Positions 43,348-52,328 of a stretch of 64,000 bases of DNA are shown here, piece by piece. Made by a program: the position numbers and the translations under genes. The notes under the pieces were generated by a model, which searched no databases, was not told where the DNA came from, and worked only from the letters and a program-made list of their open reading frames with translations. The stretch's first letter is position 1; each line of letters begins with the position of its first letter. The DNA comes from Hyparrhenia diplandra (lineage: Eukaryota; Streptophyta; Magnoliopsida; Poales; Poaceae), in the NCBI GenBank assembly GCA_015847255.1, contig JADLZK010005529.1, positions 1 to 64,000 on the forward strand, given 5' to 3'.

Positions 43348-43811
43348 TACGTCCTGGGACGTAGAACGTCCGATGCCCTCCATTGGTGATCCAGCGGCAC
43401 AAATAACAATGCAGCAAGCAGTACTGAGCTCGGCCCATATACGTGATGAGGCCCAATCAGCATTGACGCATGGGCCCCATAGGTCATCTTCTACCTCTTT
43501 CCCCATCTTCAGCCGGACGTGCATTCGTAGCCGGCGGCTCCTGCAGGGACGCGGCGAGCAGCGTGGCCGTCGACCCTCTGGAGCTGCTGCAGTGGCGAGC
43601 ACGCGACGGGTTGCGGCACGACTGGTCGCGGCGCTCGCGAGCTGCTGCAATGGCGACCGGTCCCGTGCCTCGCCATACTGCTGGCTGGCCGTGCTCGCCG
43701 GCAGTGACTAGCATCTGCATAAATATATATGTGCGTCGTTATGGAGATATCAACCATGTTACCATGAGCCAATTAGCATTCTGGTGCAACAAATACAATC
43801 ATTTGATTGGA

Positions 43812-44335
43812 CTATAATCACCAAGACGAGGCCATTGATGATCGTGTCCGTGTAGTACTCAGGATCAATTTCCCGTATGCTACAGAAGGCGTCAATGATA
43901 CTTTTCTTCTCCGGCGTGTCTCGGGCATTATTGGCGTCGCGCCGTCGCCGTTGGTCTTGACCAGGTCACCGACGAACGCGTCACGTCGCGCCTAAAGACG
44001 TACAAGCGTCGCATCGACGCCGCGTAGGCTGTCCACCCACCTCAGCGCTGGGAAGAAGGCCCCGACGCCGGGCGCGCCGCTGATCAGTGATCACGAACGT
44101 CTCGTCCACGATCTCCTGGAACCTGCGCACTTTGCCGTCGTGGGCGTGCTCCCTGGTGAACGCACGCAGCATGACACCGAGCAGCAGCTCGAATAGCCTG
44201 TGCCAGAGTCACTACGCCGCCTCCGTGGAGCAGGCTGAGGTTGCCGGCGAGGGCGGCGACTTGGCAGGACACTGAGAAGATCTCGACGGCGAGAAGCCGG
44301 CAGAGCGCGCGCCAATGGGACGCCCAAACCAGCAT
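43812..44335 (-). pseudogene. Cytochrome P450 (CYP81-like) pseudogene fragment
   Basis: Minus-strand reading, with frame changes, gives WRALCRLLAVEIFS (helix C region, near 44310), LRAFTREHAHDGKVRRFQEI with VDETFVI (near 44165-44090), GAFFPALRWVDSLRGVDATL (near 44060-44010), RRDAFVGDLVK (near 43985), and SIIDAFCSIREIDPEYYTDT followed by IINGLVLVII (43880-43812). These match, in order, the middle part of grass CYP81-type P450s, up to just before the oxygen-binding AGTDTS of helix I. The N-terminal anchor, helix I, K-helix ExxR and haem-binding Cys are absent. At least three frameshifts. The enzymes oxidise small molecules at the ER; this fragment cannot. Confidence 0.75.
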
Positions 44336-44415
44336 CTCAAATCAGACACAATTATCAAAACAACACTGAAGTTTCATGCACTCAAGTTGACAAATATTTC
44401 ATCATCGCAATCAAT

Positions 44416-44562
44416 TAGGGGCTGTTTGGTTTTGAGACTTTTTTTAGTCCGAGACTAAAAAGTCCCTGGTAACTTCCTTTATTAGTCTTAAAAAGACTCT
44501 CTTAGAGTGACTTTTTTTAATAGTCCTTATGACTAAAAAGTCCTGCCAGACACCCCCTCAGA
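44416..44562. mobile_element. MITE, probably hAT-like
   Basis: GGGGCTGTTTGGTTTTGAGA at 44416 is mirrored by GCCAGACACCCCC near 44548, and inner inverted stretches TTTTTAGTC...GACTAAAAAGTCC are present. The size (about 145 bp) and the GGGGCTGTTTGG end are typical of abundant grass MITEs. Target duplication was not resolved. Confidence 0.55.
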
Positions 44563-44817
44563 GCTATAGTCTCAATTCATGTTATTTAACATTTTCAATT
44601 CACTCAACTATGTCTCTGCTACTACATGCCGATGTTGCTCTTCTCTAAGAGTAATCCATCTTCAGTGGGAGTAATCTCTATTAACTCACCAAGTACACGT
44701 AATCTCAAAAAAAAAACGTTGGTTCTAGGAACACCTTGTCTTTGGCACATTTTGTCGAGCAGGCGAGCAGCTGCAACGCCGGGTTGTCGAACACTGCCTG
44801 ATGGCATCGGTTCCATC

Positions 44818-45797
44818 CTAAATTGCACGGATACGGATATGGATACGGATACGTCAATTTTCCAAAAACCCGATACGCGGATACGTCTAATATTTAAAAA
44901 ATAAAATAAAAAAATGCAGGACAACATGTCTCAAGGTCTCAAATAACTTAAGTGTGCTATTATTACAAGATAACAGGTCTGAAGGTCTCAAATATATAGA
45001 TATAGTCATATAGTAGTCTCAAATTTAGGAAAGTAGGAAATAAAAGGCATTTAGGCTTGCAATTCATCCACCAGCAAGCCACCAACCAGGCAACCAGCAA
45101 GGTCATATTCTTCATTTGGCACATTTAGTCGACGACATCAGCCTCCTCCTCGAGCTGAACTGCTGATTTACTGGGAAGAAGATGAAGTCTGTGCCGATCG
45201 AGAATGGGGACGGGGATTCAACTCACCGGAGCAGGGAGTGACGAGCAGGGACGGCCGGAGCAGGAGTGACGAGCAGGGACGGCCGGTGACGAGCAGGGAC
45301 CGCCGGGACGAGCAGGATGGCTGCCTTGGCCGGTCAGCAGCAGGGACGGGTGGACGGCCGCCGAGCAGGGACGGATGGCGAGTGACGAGCAGGGACCAGG
45401 GACGGCCGGATCCGCACGGAGGCTCGTCGCCGGCGAGCGGAGGCTCGTTGCCGGTGGCCGGCGGCCGGCGAGCTGGAGTCGGCCACGCGTGGAGCAGCGT
45501 TGCGGCGCAATCTCGTCCGTGCGGCGCGTGCGAGCAAAGAGGCAGGGGCTAGGGTGATGGGGACAGACTTCACAATATTGGTCTGTTTGTTGGGCTGATG
45601 TTGGGCTGGGCCGTATCCACACACACAGATACGTGTATCCCACGCCGATACGTATCTGAATTCGCGTATCCGTTTTTTTAAAAAAAAAAAATCCGATACT
45701 CCGTGGATACGTATCGGTGGCGTATCGGCGGCGTATCCGTATTGGACGCGTATCCGATACGCGATACGTGGGTTCCCTGGCGTATCCGTGTTTTATA
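44818..45797. mobile_element. Mutator-like non-autonomous element, 980 bp, exact 9-bp target duplication, GGATACG-rich ends
   Basis: GGTTCCATC occurs at 44809-44817 and 45798-45806 immediately outside the element. The ends are inverted: CTAAATTGCACGGATACGG at left, and CCGTGTTTTATA at right (reverse complement TATAAAACACGG). Both subterminal regions are full of CGGATACG-type repeats (44830-44890 and, inverted, 45605-45790). The interior is AT-rich at left and GC-rich at right (45190-45550), with tandem GACGAGCAGGGACGG units at 45239-45300. No transposase is seen. The 9-bp duplication points to the Mutator superfamily. Confidence 0.82.
45239..45420. repeat. Degenerate tandem repeat with GACGAGCAGGGACGGCCGG units
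   Basis: GTGACGAGCAGGGACGGCCGG-type units occur at about 45238, 45267, 45287 and, more degenerate, to about 45400. It lies inside the 980-bp element. Confidence 0.65.
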
Positions 45798-45806
45798 GGT
45801 TCCATC

Positions 45807-46258
45807 TGCAGCAGAAGCAACACGAGTGTTAGCCACTGCGGCGCACGACCTCGTACATACATCACGACATCTAGAGTGCTGGTGACTGAGCCATGGCGAC
45901 GAGGAGGGAACCCAGTGTGGAACTGGACGAGCGACATTGTCTCCTTCGACAGGATGGTCGCCGCCATGGGGAGCAGCCAGGGAGCACACGGACGGTGCGG
46001 ACGAGGGAGAGGTAGCTCACTTGGCCGGAAGAGGTAGCGAGTCGAAATAATCGGCCGACGGCCATCTTCGTCGAGCGCGTGGGCGGCGAGTGGACGCGAT
46101 CTGGAGGCCTCTGTTTTGTTTTTCTTTCTCTTGATGCTGCCTGGGCCATCGTTTCTATGGGACAATGCATCTCTGTATTCTCTGCCTGCTTCCTGACGTT
46201 TGATCCGAAATGAACGGCATCGGTGCAAGTACGTCCTAGGACGTAGTTGCTCCGTACT
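45807..46258. other. Flank of the 980-bp element, no identified gene
   Basis: Minus-strand frames such as ILSKETMSLVQFHTGFPPRR are open in this moderately GC-rich region and, with the element removed, could join to 44640-44808 on the minus strand (GSVRQPGVAAARLLDKMCQR). I do not recognise a protein family, so this is a suggestion of an interrupted coding-like sequence only. A perfect 16-bp palindrome TACGTCCTAGGACGTA is at 46232-46247. Confidence 0.25.
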
Positions 46259-46481
46259 CTCTCCGTCCGAGAATGTCACCCCGCGCCATCTTATTTGATC
46301 ACTCGCCTTATTCAAATTTTTTATATAAATATTATTTATTTTGTTATGACTTATTTTTGTCATTACATATACTTTAATAATTATTTATTTAAATTATTAT
46401 TTACATAAATTTTTAAATAAAACGAATGATCAAAAGTTGATATCCAAAAGTAAAAAAACGTCACTAAAGGGACGGAGGGAG
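46259..46481. mobile_element. Stowaway-like MITE (223 bp)
   Basis: The ends CTCTCTCCGTCCGAGAATGT (46259) and the inverted GGGACGGAGGGAG (ending 46481) are the Stowaway signature, flanked by TA on both sides (46257-46258 and 46482-46483). The AT-rich core has no coding capacity. Confidence 0.85.
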
Positions 46482-46483
46482 TA

Positions 46484-46814
46484 AGTTAGAGGAGCCTGTT
46501 CGGATGCCCATGCGCTCGCGTTTTGTGCTGGACAGTTGTTTTTATTGGCCCTGGGCGCATGCCTTTATTGGTGCTCGTGCTCTTTTTTTTTTCATTGGCC
46601 CTCGCGTTGGTCCGGCGTGTGCTCGCGGTTGGTGCTCGTGCTCTCTTCTTTTTTTTTTTTTTCATTGGCCCTCGCGTTGGTCCGGCGTGGGCGTGGGCGT
46701 GGGCGCATGTGCTCGCGTTTTGTGCCAGGCAATTGGGTGTGGGCGCATGCCGCTGCTCATGTCAGGGCAAACACGTCCAGGCCGGTACGGAGGAGTATCA
46801 AGCATCCAGATCTA
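46484..46814. other. Spacer between two Stowaway MITEs
   Basis: Holds an imperfect tandem duplication of about 75 bp: GCTCGTGCTCTTTTTTTTTT then CATTGGCCCTCGCGTTGGTC occurs at about 46571 and again at about 46641, with GGCGTGGGCGTGGGCG between. Plus frames rich in Phe and Leu arise from this and are not genes. Confidence 0.5.
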
Positions 46815-47052
46815 CTCCCTCCGTCCCATGCGACTCGACGTTTTTTTTCAACTTCACGTTGCCACCATCCGTTTTATTCAAAATATTTTTACAAATCATA
46901 AAATAAATTAATTAATATTCAAGTATTTTCATTGATAAAATAAGTCGTAACAAAAAATAAATTATATTTATGTAAAAATTTGAATAAAACGAAGATCGAA
47001 TAAGATTTCAAGCACGAATCTAGGGTGACAAAGTGAAGTGGGACGGAGGGAG
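46815..47052. mobile_element. Stowaway-like MITE (238 bp)
   Basis: CTCCCTCCGTCCCATGCGAC at left and the inverted GTGGGACGGAGGGAG at right, with TA on both sides (46813-46814, 47053-47054). The inner sequence (AAAATATTTTTACAAATCAT, TTTGAATAAAACGAA) is related to the MITE at 46259 in inverted order. Confidence 0.85.
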
Positions 47053-47164
47053 TATTAATCTCAATTATCGAGAAACGCAACATCTGACAGCTCATGCTCA
47101 CATGTGCATTCAAACCCAATATTGGGTTATCAAGACACATAATTTGTGCAGTCTTCACAAGTAA

Positions 47165-48023
47165 GGCTAGTCTCAACGGGATCTTATGGGTATTTCATGT
47201 ATATTAAATAGAATGTCACATTAGTAGATATATACTTTTTATATAAAATGATGAGGAGAGAGAAACAATTTGTTTCATCCCCACGACGAAAGTACGGCGT
47301 TGTTTCCAAGGCGTGAAACCGAATGAAACTCCCATTGAGGCACTCGTGGCGTTTCGGGGAGAGCAAGCGGGATGCCAGCGTGAAACGAAGCTCATCGTGC
47401 GGCGCCCGCCGGCCGCCGGCGCGGGCATGGCCGAGCATGGTGGAGCATCGGCCGCGGTGGAGATGGAAGGGCGTCGGGCCCCGCCGCCGCTCCCTAACAC
47501 ACGAGGCCGAGCGGATCCGGCCGCCTCGCCGCGAGCGCCGCAAGGCTGGAGCAGAGAAGGCGCGATGCATTCGCGCCACAAGGCCGGAGTGCAGCCGCAA
47601 TCAGCCATCGCAGAAGTTCCTCCTTGAGCGCCACCACGAGTGCGAGCTCTCGACACGCACGAGGTCCCTACTCCCGCCGCAGACACCCTCTCGCTTCCCA
47701 CCGCCGTGCATGTTGTCCGCCGAGATGCCGTGGTGCGCAGTCGCACGCTGGCGTGGTCCGCCGGCCGCCATGCTCGGCGTGCGGCGAGCTCCACTGGCCG
47801 GCAATGAGCCCGCCCGCCGCGCAGGCCACAAGCGTTGGGCGCCAAAGACCCGCCACCGGTGCGTGGGGGTAGAAAGACCAAAAAGGGGGAAAATAATGCA
47901 CCGATGGGACCCATACCATGTGAAGTTGTGCGGTGAAACAATCCATTGAGAATGAGACCCATTTCAATGTTGAGTTTCATCTTTTTGAAAACCGGAAGAT
48001 GAAACCCACCGTTGAGACTAGCC
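47165..48023. mobile_element. PIF/Tourist-like element (859 bp) with GC-rich core
   Basis: A perfect 15-bp terminal inverted repeat, GGCTAGTCTCAACGG at 47165-47179 and its complement at 48009-48023, is flanked by TAA on both sides (47162-47164, 48024-48026), the PIF/Harbinger target duplication. The outer parts are AT-rich. The core (47330-47890) is GC-rich with several overlapping frames, including a 254-codon minus-strand frame at 47216-47980 that runs across the outer part and is not a plausible protein. No transposase is seen. Confidence 0.8.
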
Positions 48024-48111
48024 TAAGAATAAGAGATTACTATGGTCACTCTAAAGACAATTACGTGAATGGTGTACTCACACGAGATGCACATGGATAA
48101 TAAATATTGGT

Positions 48112-48540
48112 GCACTATCGAAACATCGGCTTTCCCGTGAGCGTGACGCCACACGAAAGGCTCTTTTCCACACGGGGAAGCCTTTCCCCGTGAGTTGCTC
48201 ACGCAGCAAGCCATCACGGGAAAGCCGCCTTCGGGATAGAGCCTTTCCCGTGAGCTGGGGTGGGCCTCATGGCTTAGCCTTTCCCGTGTACCCCGGCTCA
48301 CGGGAAAGGCCCTAACGGGGGCGTTTGGGTTGACAGCGTGAGCACCCTTTCCCATGAGCCACCCCGTTACGGCTCACGGAAAGGTGTCACCTAAACGGCG
48401 TTTTGTCGCCCTTTCCCCGTGAGCCGTAACGGCGTGGTTCACGGAAAGGATCCGGCTTTGCCGTGAGCATATGGCCCGCTCATGACAAATTTATGGTCGA
48501 TTTGCCGTGAGTAGGCCCTATGCTCATGGAAAAGAATTTT
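48112..48540 (-). mobile_element. CACTA element terminus with subterminal repeats
   Basis: The sequence starts CACTATCGAAACATCGG and continues with many direct and inverted copies of a TTTCCCGTGAGC / GCTCACGGGAAAGG motif (for example near 48133, 48160, 48245, 48297, 48375, 48425), the structure of En/Spm-type subterminal regions. Judged from the minus-strand transposase gene at 49400-51425 it is the 3' terminus. The matching TAGTG end was not found. Confidence 0.75.
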
Positions 48541-48587
48541 TTTATTATTTTTGTTCCAGTTCATATTTGCCACATATATATTGCATA

Positions 48588-48616
48588 TAAACACACACAC
48601 ACACACACACACACAC
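48588..48616. repeat. (CA)n microsatellite
   Basis: An uninterrupted AC/CA run of about 28 bases inside the CACTA-derived region. Confidence 0.9.
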
Positions 48617-49399
48617 AAATACATATATCACATATTGCATATATATCACATATATAACGCAATAATTCACAAATAGCACTTATATTACATAAAATCCAAG
48701 TTCACAAGTTCAAGTACACAAGTTCTTGACCTAAATCATCACAACTTCACGACCAACGCCGCCAGCCATCCGCAGCTCGTTCCCAAGCATCCGCTTGAGA
48801 TTGGTTCGAGATGGGTTCGAGGCGCCGATTGATCCAAAGACGTAGGCAAATATATTGCATTTGTGAGACAAAAATTCAAGGTAGATTCTATTGACTTGAA
48901 AAAAGCAAGATAAATTGTTAGAAATTTTACAAAGACCTCCCTACACGGAGGGGTTTCCAAAACCCGCAATAAAACAACGGCTCGATGGCCGACAACCACA
49001 TGTCCTCATGCACATCTCATGGTGCATTCAAAACTCCATATCATTTCCATTCACATTCAGATATGCATATTTGGAGTTAAGGTAGACAAACTCATAGGAG
49101 ACCTTCCAACCGGTGGAGAGAAGATTGACGGTTGACCGAGGACGGGCGGTGGACCATAGACCGGTGGTGGAGCGAAGACGATCTACGGCAGCGGCTCCTC
49201 ACCAACCATGCCTCCAACACGTGCGAGATACCCTAGGAGAGCTTCCATGTTCTTACGGTGCTCCTTAGCCCTCTCTTGCTCTGCTTGAGCCCTTGCCCGC
49301 TCCCTCTCCTCAGCCTCCTCACGTCGCTTCTTCTCTTTCTCTATCTAGGCCTATTTCAACACAAAGTTAAAACACAGAGAAACAAGATGTAAAGATAAA

Positions 49400-51425
49400 T
49401 AAGCCTTGAATAAAAAAAATAAATTACCTAGAGTCCGGAGACCGTAGCCCGATAAGTGGTTGGGGGCTCGCGTATGGACGGACCCCCGAGCTTCGCTCCT
49501 TGATCGTAGGTCGAGAGTTTTGAAGTGGTGGCCGGGTTGATGATGCCGTCGCCCATCCGGTCATCGCCGTGCTTCTTCCCTCCTTCGGCCATCATGACGA
49601 TGTTTCCATCAATGTCGTGGCTGCGAGGATCGAAGCCTTCCCCAAGACCTCGCTTGCCGTTTCTGTGTACTGAGTGAGGCGGGTGTAGGCGGTCGGGTTG
49701 GTGTAGGCCTCGGGCGGAGCCTCAGGGTTGTAGACGACCGCGGGATCCTTTGACTTGCCTATGTGAGAGCAAGTAAAGGCCTCAAGTGTGCTCAGTGGCA
49801 TGCCATGTGCATGCTCCTGTGTCATAAAAAAAGTAGGATGGTTAGACTAAGGTATTTAAAGTATTTAAAGTTGCGCATCAGAAAATAAGAATTGGATAAG
49901 ACTTACATATCTTCTTTGGTAGCCTGCGAGACTAAGGTTGCCTTGATGGTGTGGTACACCTGGTATCAAGGCATGCCGCTCGCGGTGGTCGTTGTGGATC
50001 TTCGCCCAATGTTTATTGACCCACTTCTCCACCTGCAACTCCCAGGAATGCTTATGGTTCAAGCACCACCACGGAATCATCTACCGGACACCAAGTATAA
50101 ACGTTCATTATTTACCAGCATGTATTGTTCTCTTGTCAGATTCAAGTCACGCACATCATCCTTGTTGAGCCTCAGGCCTAGGATTGTACCATAGTATGTC
50201 CTGATGGCTAGGAGGCGTGCCTCGTACCACATGTCTGACACCAATTTGAAACAGGCAGTTGTCGCCACTTCTTTCGCCTAAGTTTCATATCCCTTTGGCA
50301 ATTGAAGTAATCCCGCACTGACAAGCATTGTGTTTAGTAATTTTTTTCAAAAAAAAATCATGCGATGTATTTGTTCACCGTAGTGCGACATAGACTTACC
50401 CACAACTCTTTTACCACACGCACTCCCTTGTTTGCAAAACGTCCCGCCACTCGAATCATAATTATCATCGAATTTGAGGTACCGGGTGATATGATGTGAT
50501 CGTCGCTCCACACCTACAACGGTGACTTCGCCAGGGTAGTTCTTCCTAACCAAAAGACCAAGAATGCCATTGAGAAGGCGACCTTTCAACGAGTTAGCCA
50601 TAACAACAAAAGACCCGCCCAAGAGAAAACAAATACTTATTAGTTCCTATTATGATTTTCAACCTAAAAAATGAGAAATTAATGCTAAAATGTAAACTAA
50701 ATTACCTTGGAGGACTCGGCATAATGGTCGGACGTTGGTGCCTTGAGGAAGAACATCCGAAGTGTGGAAGGACCTCGCAAGTAGACACGTGGAGCAGGAG
50801 GAAGACGAACCCCTCCCCCCTCCCTCTCCTCCTCCCCCCTCCTCATCCCCCCTCCCTCCTCATCCTCGTCTTCCTCGTTGAGCTGCAGGCACTTAGACCC
50901 CCGAGAGGTCGACATCCGCCGCCTCCTCCTCCTCCTCCGTGGTGGTGGCGGCTGGGGCGGCGGTGGTGGTAGGGGACGACTTACCCTTGCCCCTCGCCCC
51001 GACGCCGTGGTCGTGGCTCCTCTAGTGGTCGTGGGTCGGCTCGACCCCCTATCTCCTTAAGCTTCCTCGAATCTCGACCAACTTTCTCGACTAACTTTCT
51101 TTAACATCTTTGAAGGAGGCATCTTTTGAATCACCCGCAATTAGATGGAGATAATTAGTAAAAGGCAAAATAAAATGTAACATAATTATTTAGAGATGAA
51201 AAAATATACGTAACATAATTATTATAAGAGATGCATAGTATTACATGTATTAGAAATAATATTCATCTTTGTCATGATTTCCCCCTTTGTCGGATCATAA
51301 TCCTCATGATCACTATCATCCATGTCAACTTCTTCCAACATATGAAGATTGGCGGGATCCATGGGAGGAGGAACGACGTCAACACTCTCACCGCCCTTAA
51401 GTAATTTATCAAGAAATCTGCTCAT
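49400..51425 (-). pseudogene. CACTA transposase gene of the TNPA / Transposase_24 (Ptta/En/Spm) type
   Basis: Minus-strand exon-like pieces in order: 51425 onward MSRFLDKLLKGGESVDVVPP with an acidic stretch; 50915-50697 RVYLRGPSTLRMFFLKAPTS; 50600-50400 GRLLNGILGLLVRKNYPGEV with SHHITRYLKFDDNY; 50268-50080 FKLVSDMWYEARLLAIRTYY; 50080-49880 WELQVEKWVNKHWAKIHNDH with ALIPGVPHHQGNLSLAGYQR; 49825-49592 HAHGMPLSTLEAFTCSHIGK with NPTAYTRLTQYTETASEVLG. This is the order of plant Transposase_24 proteins, which bind subterminal repeats. Probable splice sites lie between some pieces. Part of the GC-rich exon near 51000 is broken. It may be an old but partly intact gene; I cannot assemble a full frame. 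Confidence 0.7.
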
Positions 51426-51439
51426 CCATGGCGAAAAAC

Positions 51440-52328
51440 TCGTGGACGCTTGAAAATGTCGTCATAGATCAAGCTTATTTCTATGACGAAAATTGTACGA
51501 TCGTCACATGCCTCAAGTGACGGAGCCCAGGCACAAAAAAATAATGACGAAAACTTTTATATCGTCATTCATCCTCGAGATCAATCGTCATGGATATCGT
51601 TTGCATTCTAATGATGTGAGGACGTCGTCATTAGTTTCTTTAGCACTCGTCACTAAACAGACTGCCCCTTTGCCCCACCAACCGGTCCCACCTAAGCCGT
51701 TTGCCTCGCTAGAGTGATGAATTCAATTCGTCACAGTTTTGTTTTCACTCGTCACTGAGCAGTCTCCCGTTTGCCCGCCAAGTGGTCCCACCTCGAGCCG
51801 TTTGCCTCATTTGGTCAATTCGTCCACAGGTTAGTTTTATCACCCGCCACCGAACAATCCCCCGTTTACCCGCCAACCGCCCCACCTCGAGCCGTTTGCC
51901 TCACTTCATAAATCACGATGAGTTGTCTCACTCGTCACCGAACATACATTAGAATTGAATAGTGAGTATGCTAATGGAATCGACCGTGCATGGGTCAAAG
52001 ACCCACAACCGCGAGACGTTTCGTCTAACCCCCGTAACTTGATCGCGGCGCCGCGATCGCGGCGGCGGCGTTGGCGTCCCGGCGGGAGGTCGACGTTGGC
52101 ATCCCCGGGCGGTACGGTGGTCGGCGTTGGTCGCGTGGGAGGGCGAATAGCGGCGCGGCGGCCGGGGTAGAGCAGCGTAGTCGAGGGCGGTGGGTCTTGC
52201 CGGGCGTGCCTGCAGTAGCGGCGCCGGTGACGAATTGAAGGTTCGAATTGCTTTCAAATTAATGTGATATATGCATGCGTTGATTTGCTTTTGAATTTGG
52301 TTTAGTTATCTGTTCACGTAGGGACAGA
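51440..52328 (+). mobile_element. Second CACTA-like subterminal region (TGACGA-type repeats)
   Basis: 51440-51950 contains many CGTCA / TGACG repeats (CGTCATAGATCAAGC, ATGACGAAAATTGTACGA, CACTCGTCACTAAAC, CACTCGTCACTGAGC, CTCGTCACCGAAC) and three repeats of GTTTGCC(C/T)... GGTCCCACCT. They differ from the repeats at 48112, so this is another family. The GC-rich 52040-52230 leads to the TNP2 gene. No CACTA terminus is visible at the junction with the Transposase_24 piece near 51430. Confidence 0.5.

Noticed and set aside
45218..46363. 381-codon minus-strand frame
   Set aside because: It runs across the right border of the 980-bp element and its target duplication, and through the GGATACG repeats. 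A chance frame in GC-rich DNA, with no domain.
46504..46911. Three overlapping Phe-rich plus-strand frames of 121-135 codons
   Set aside because: Caused by poly-T runs in a duplicated spacer; they extend into a Stowaway MITE.
47216..47980. 254-codon minus-strand frame
   Set aside because: It spans the GC-rich core and both outer parts of a PIF-like element, with no domain; other long frames overlap it on both strands.
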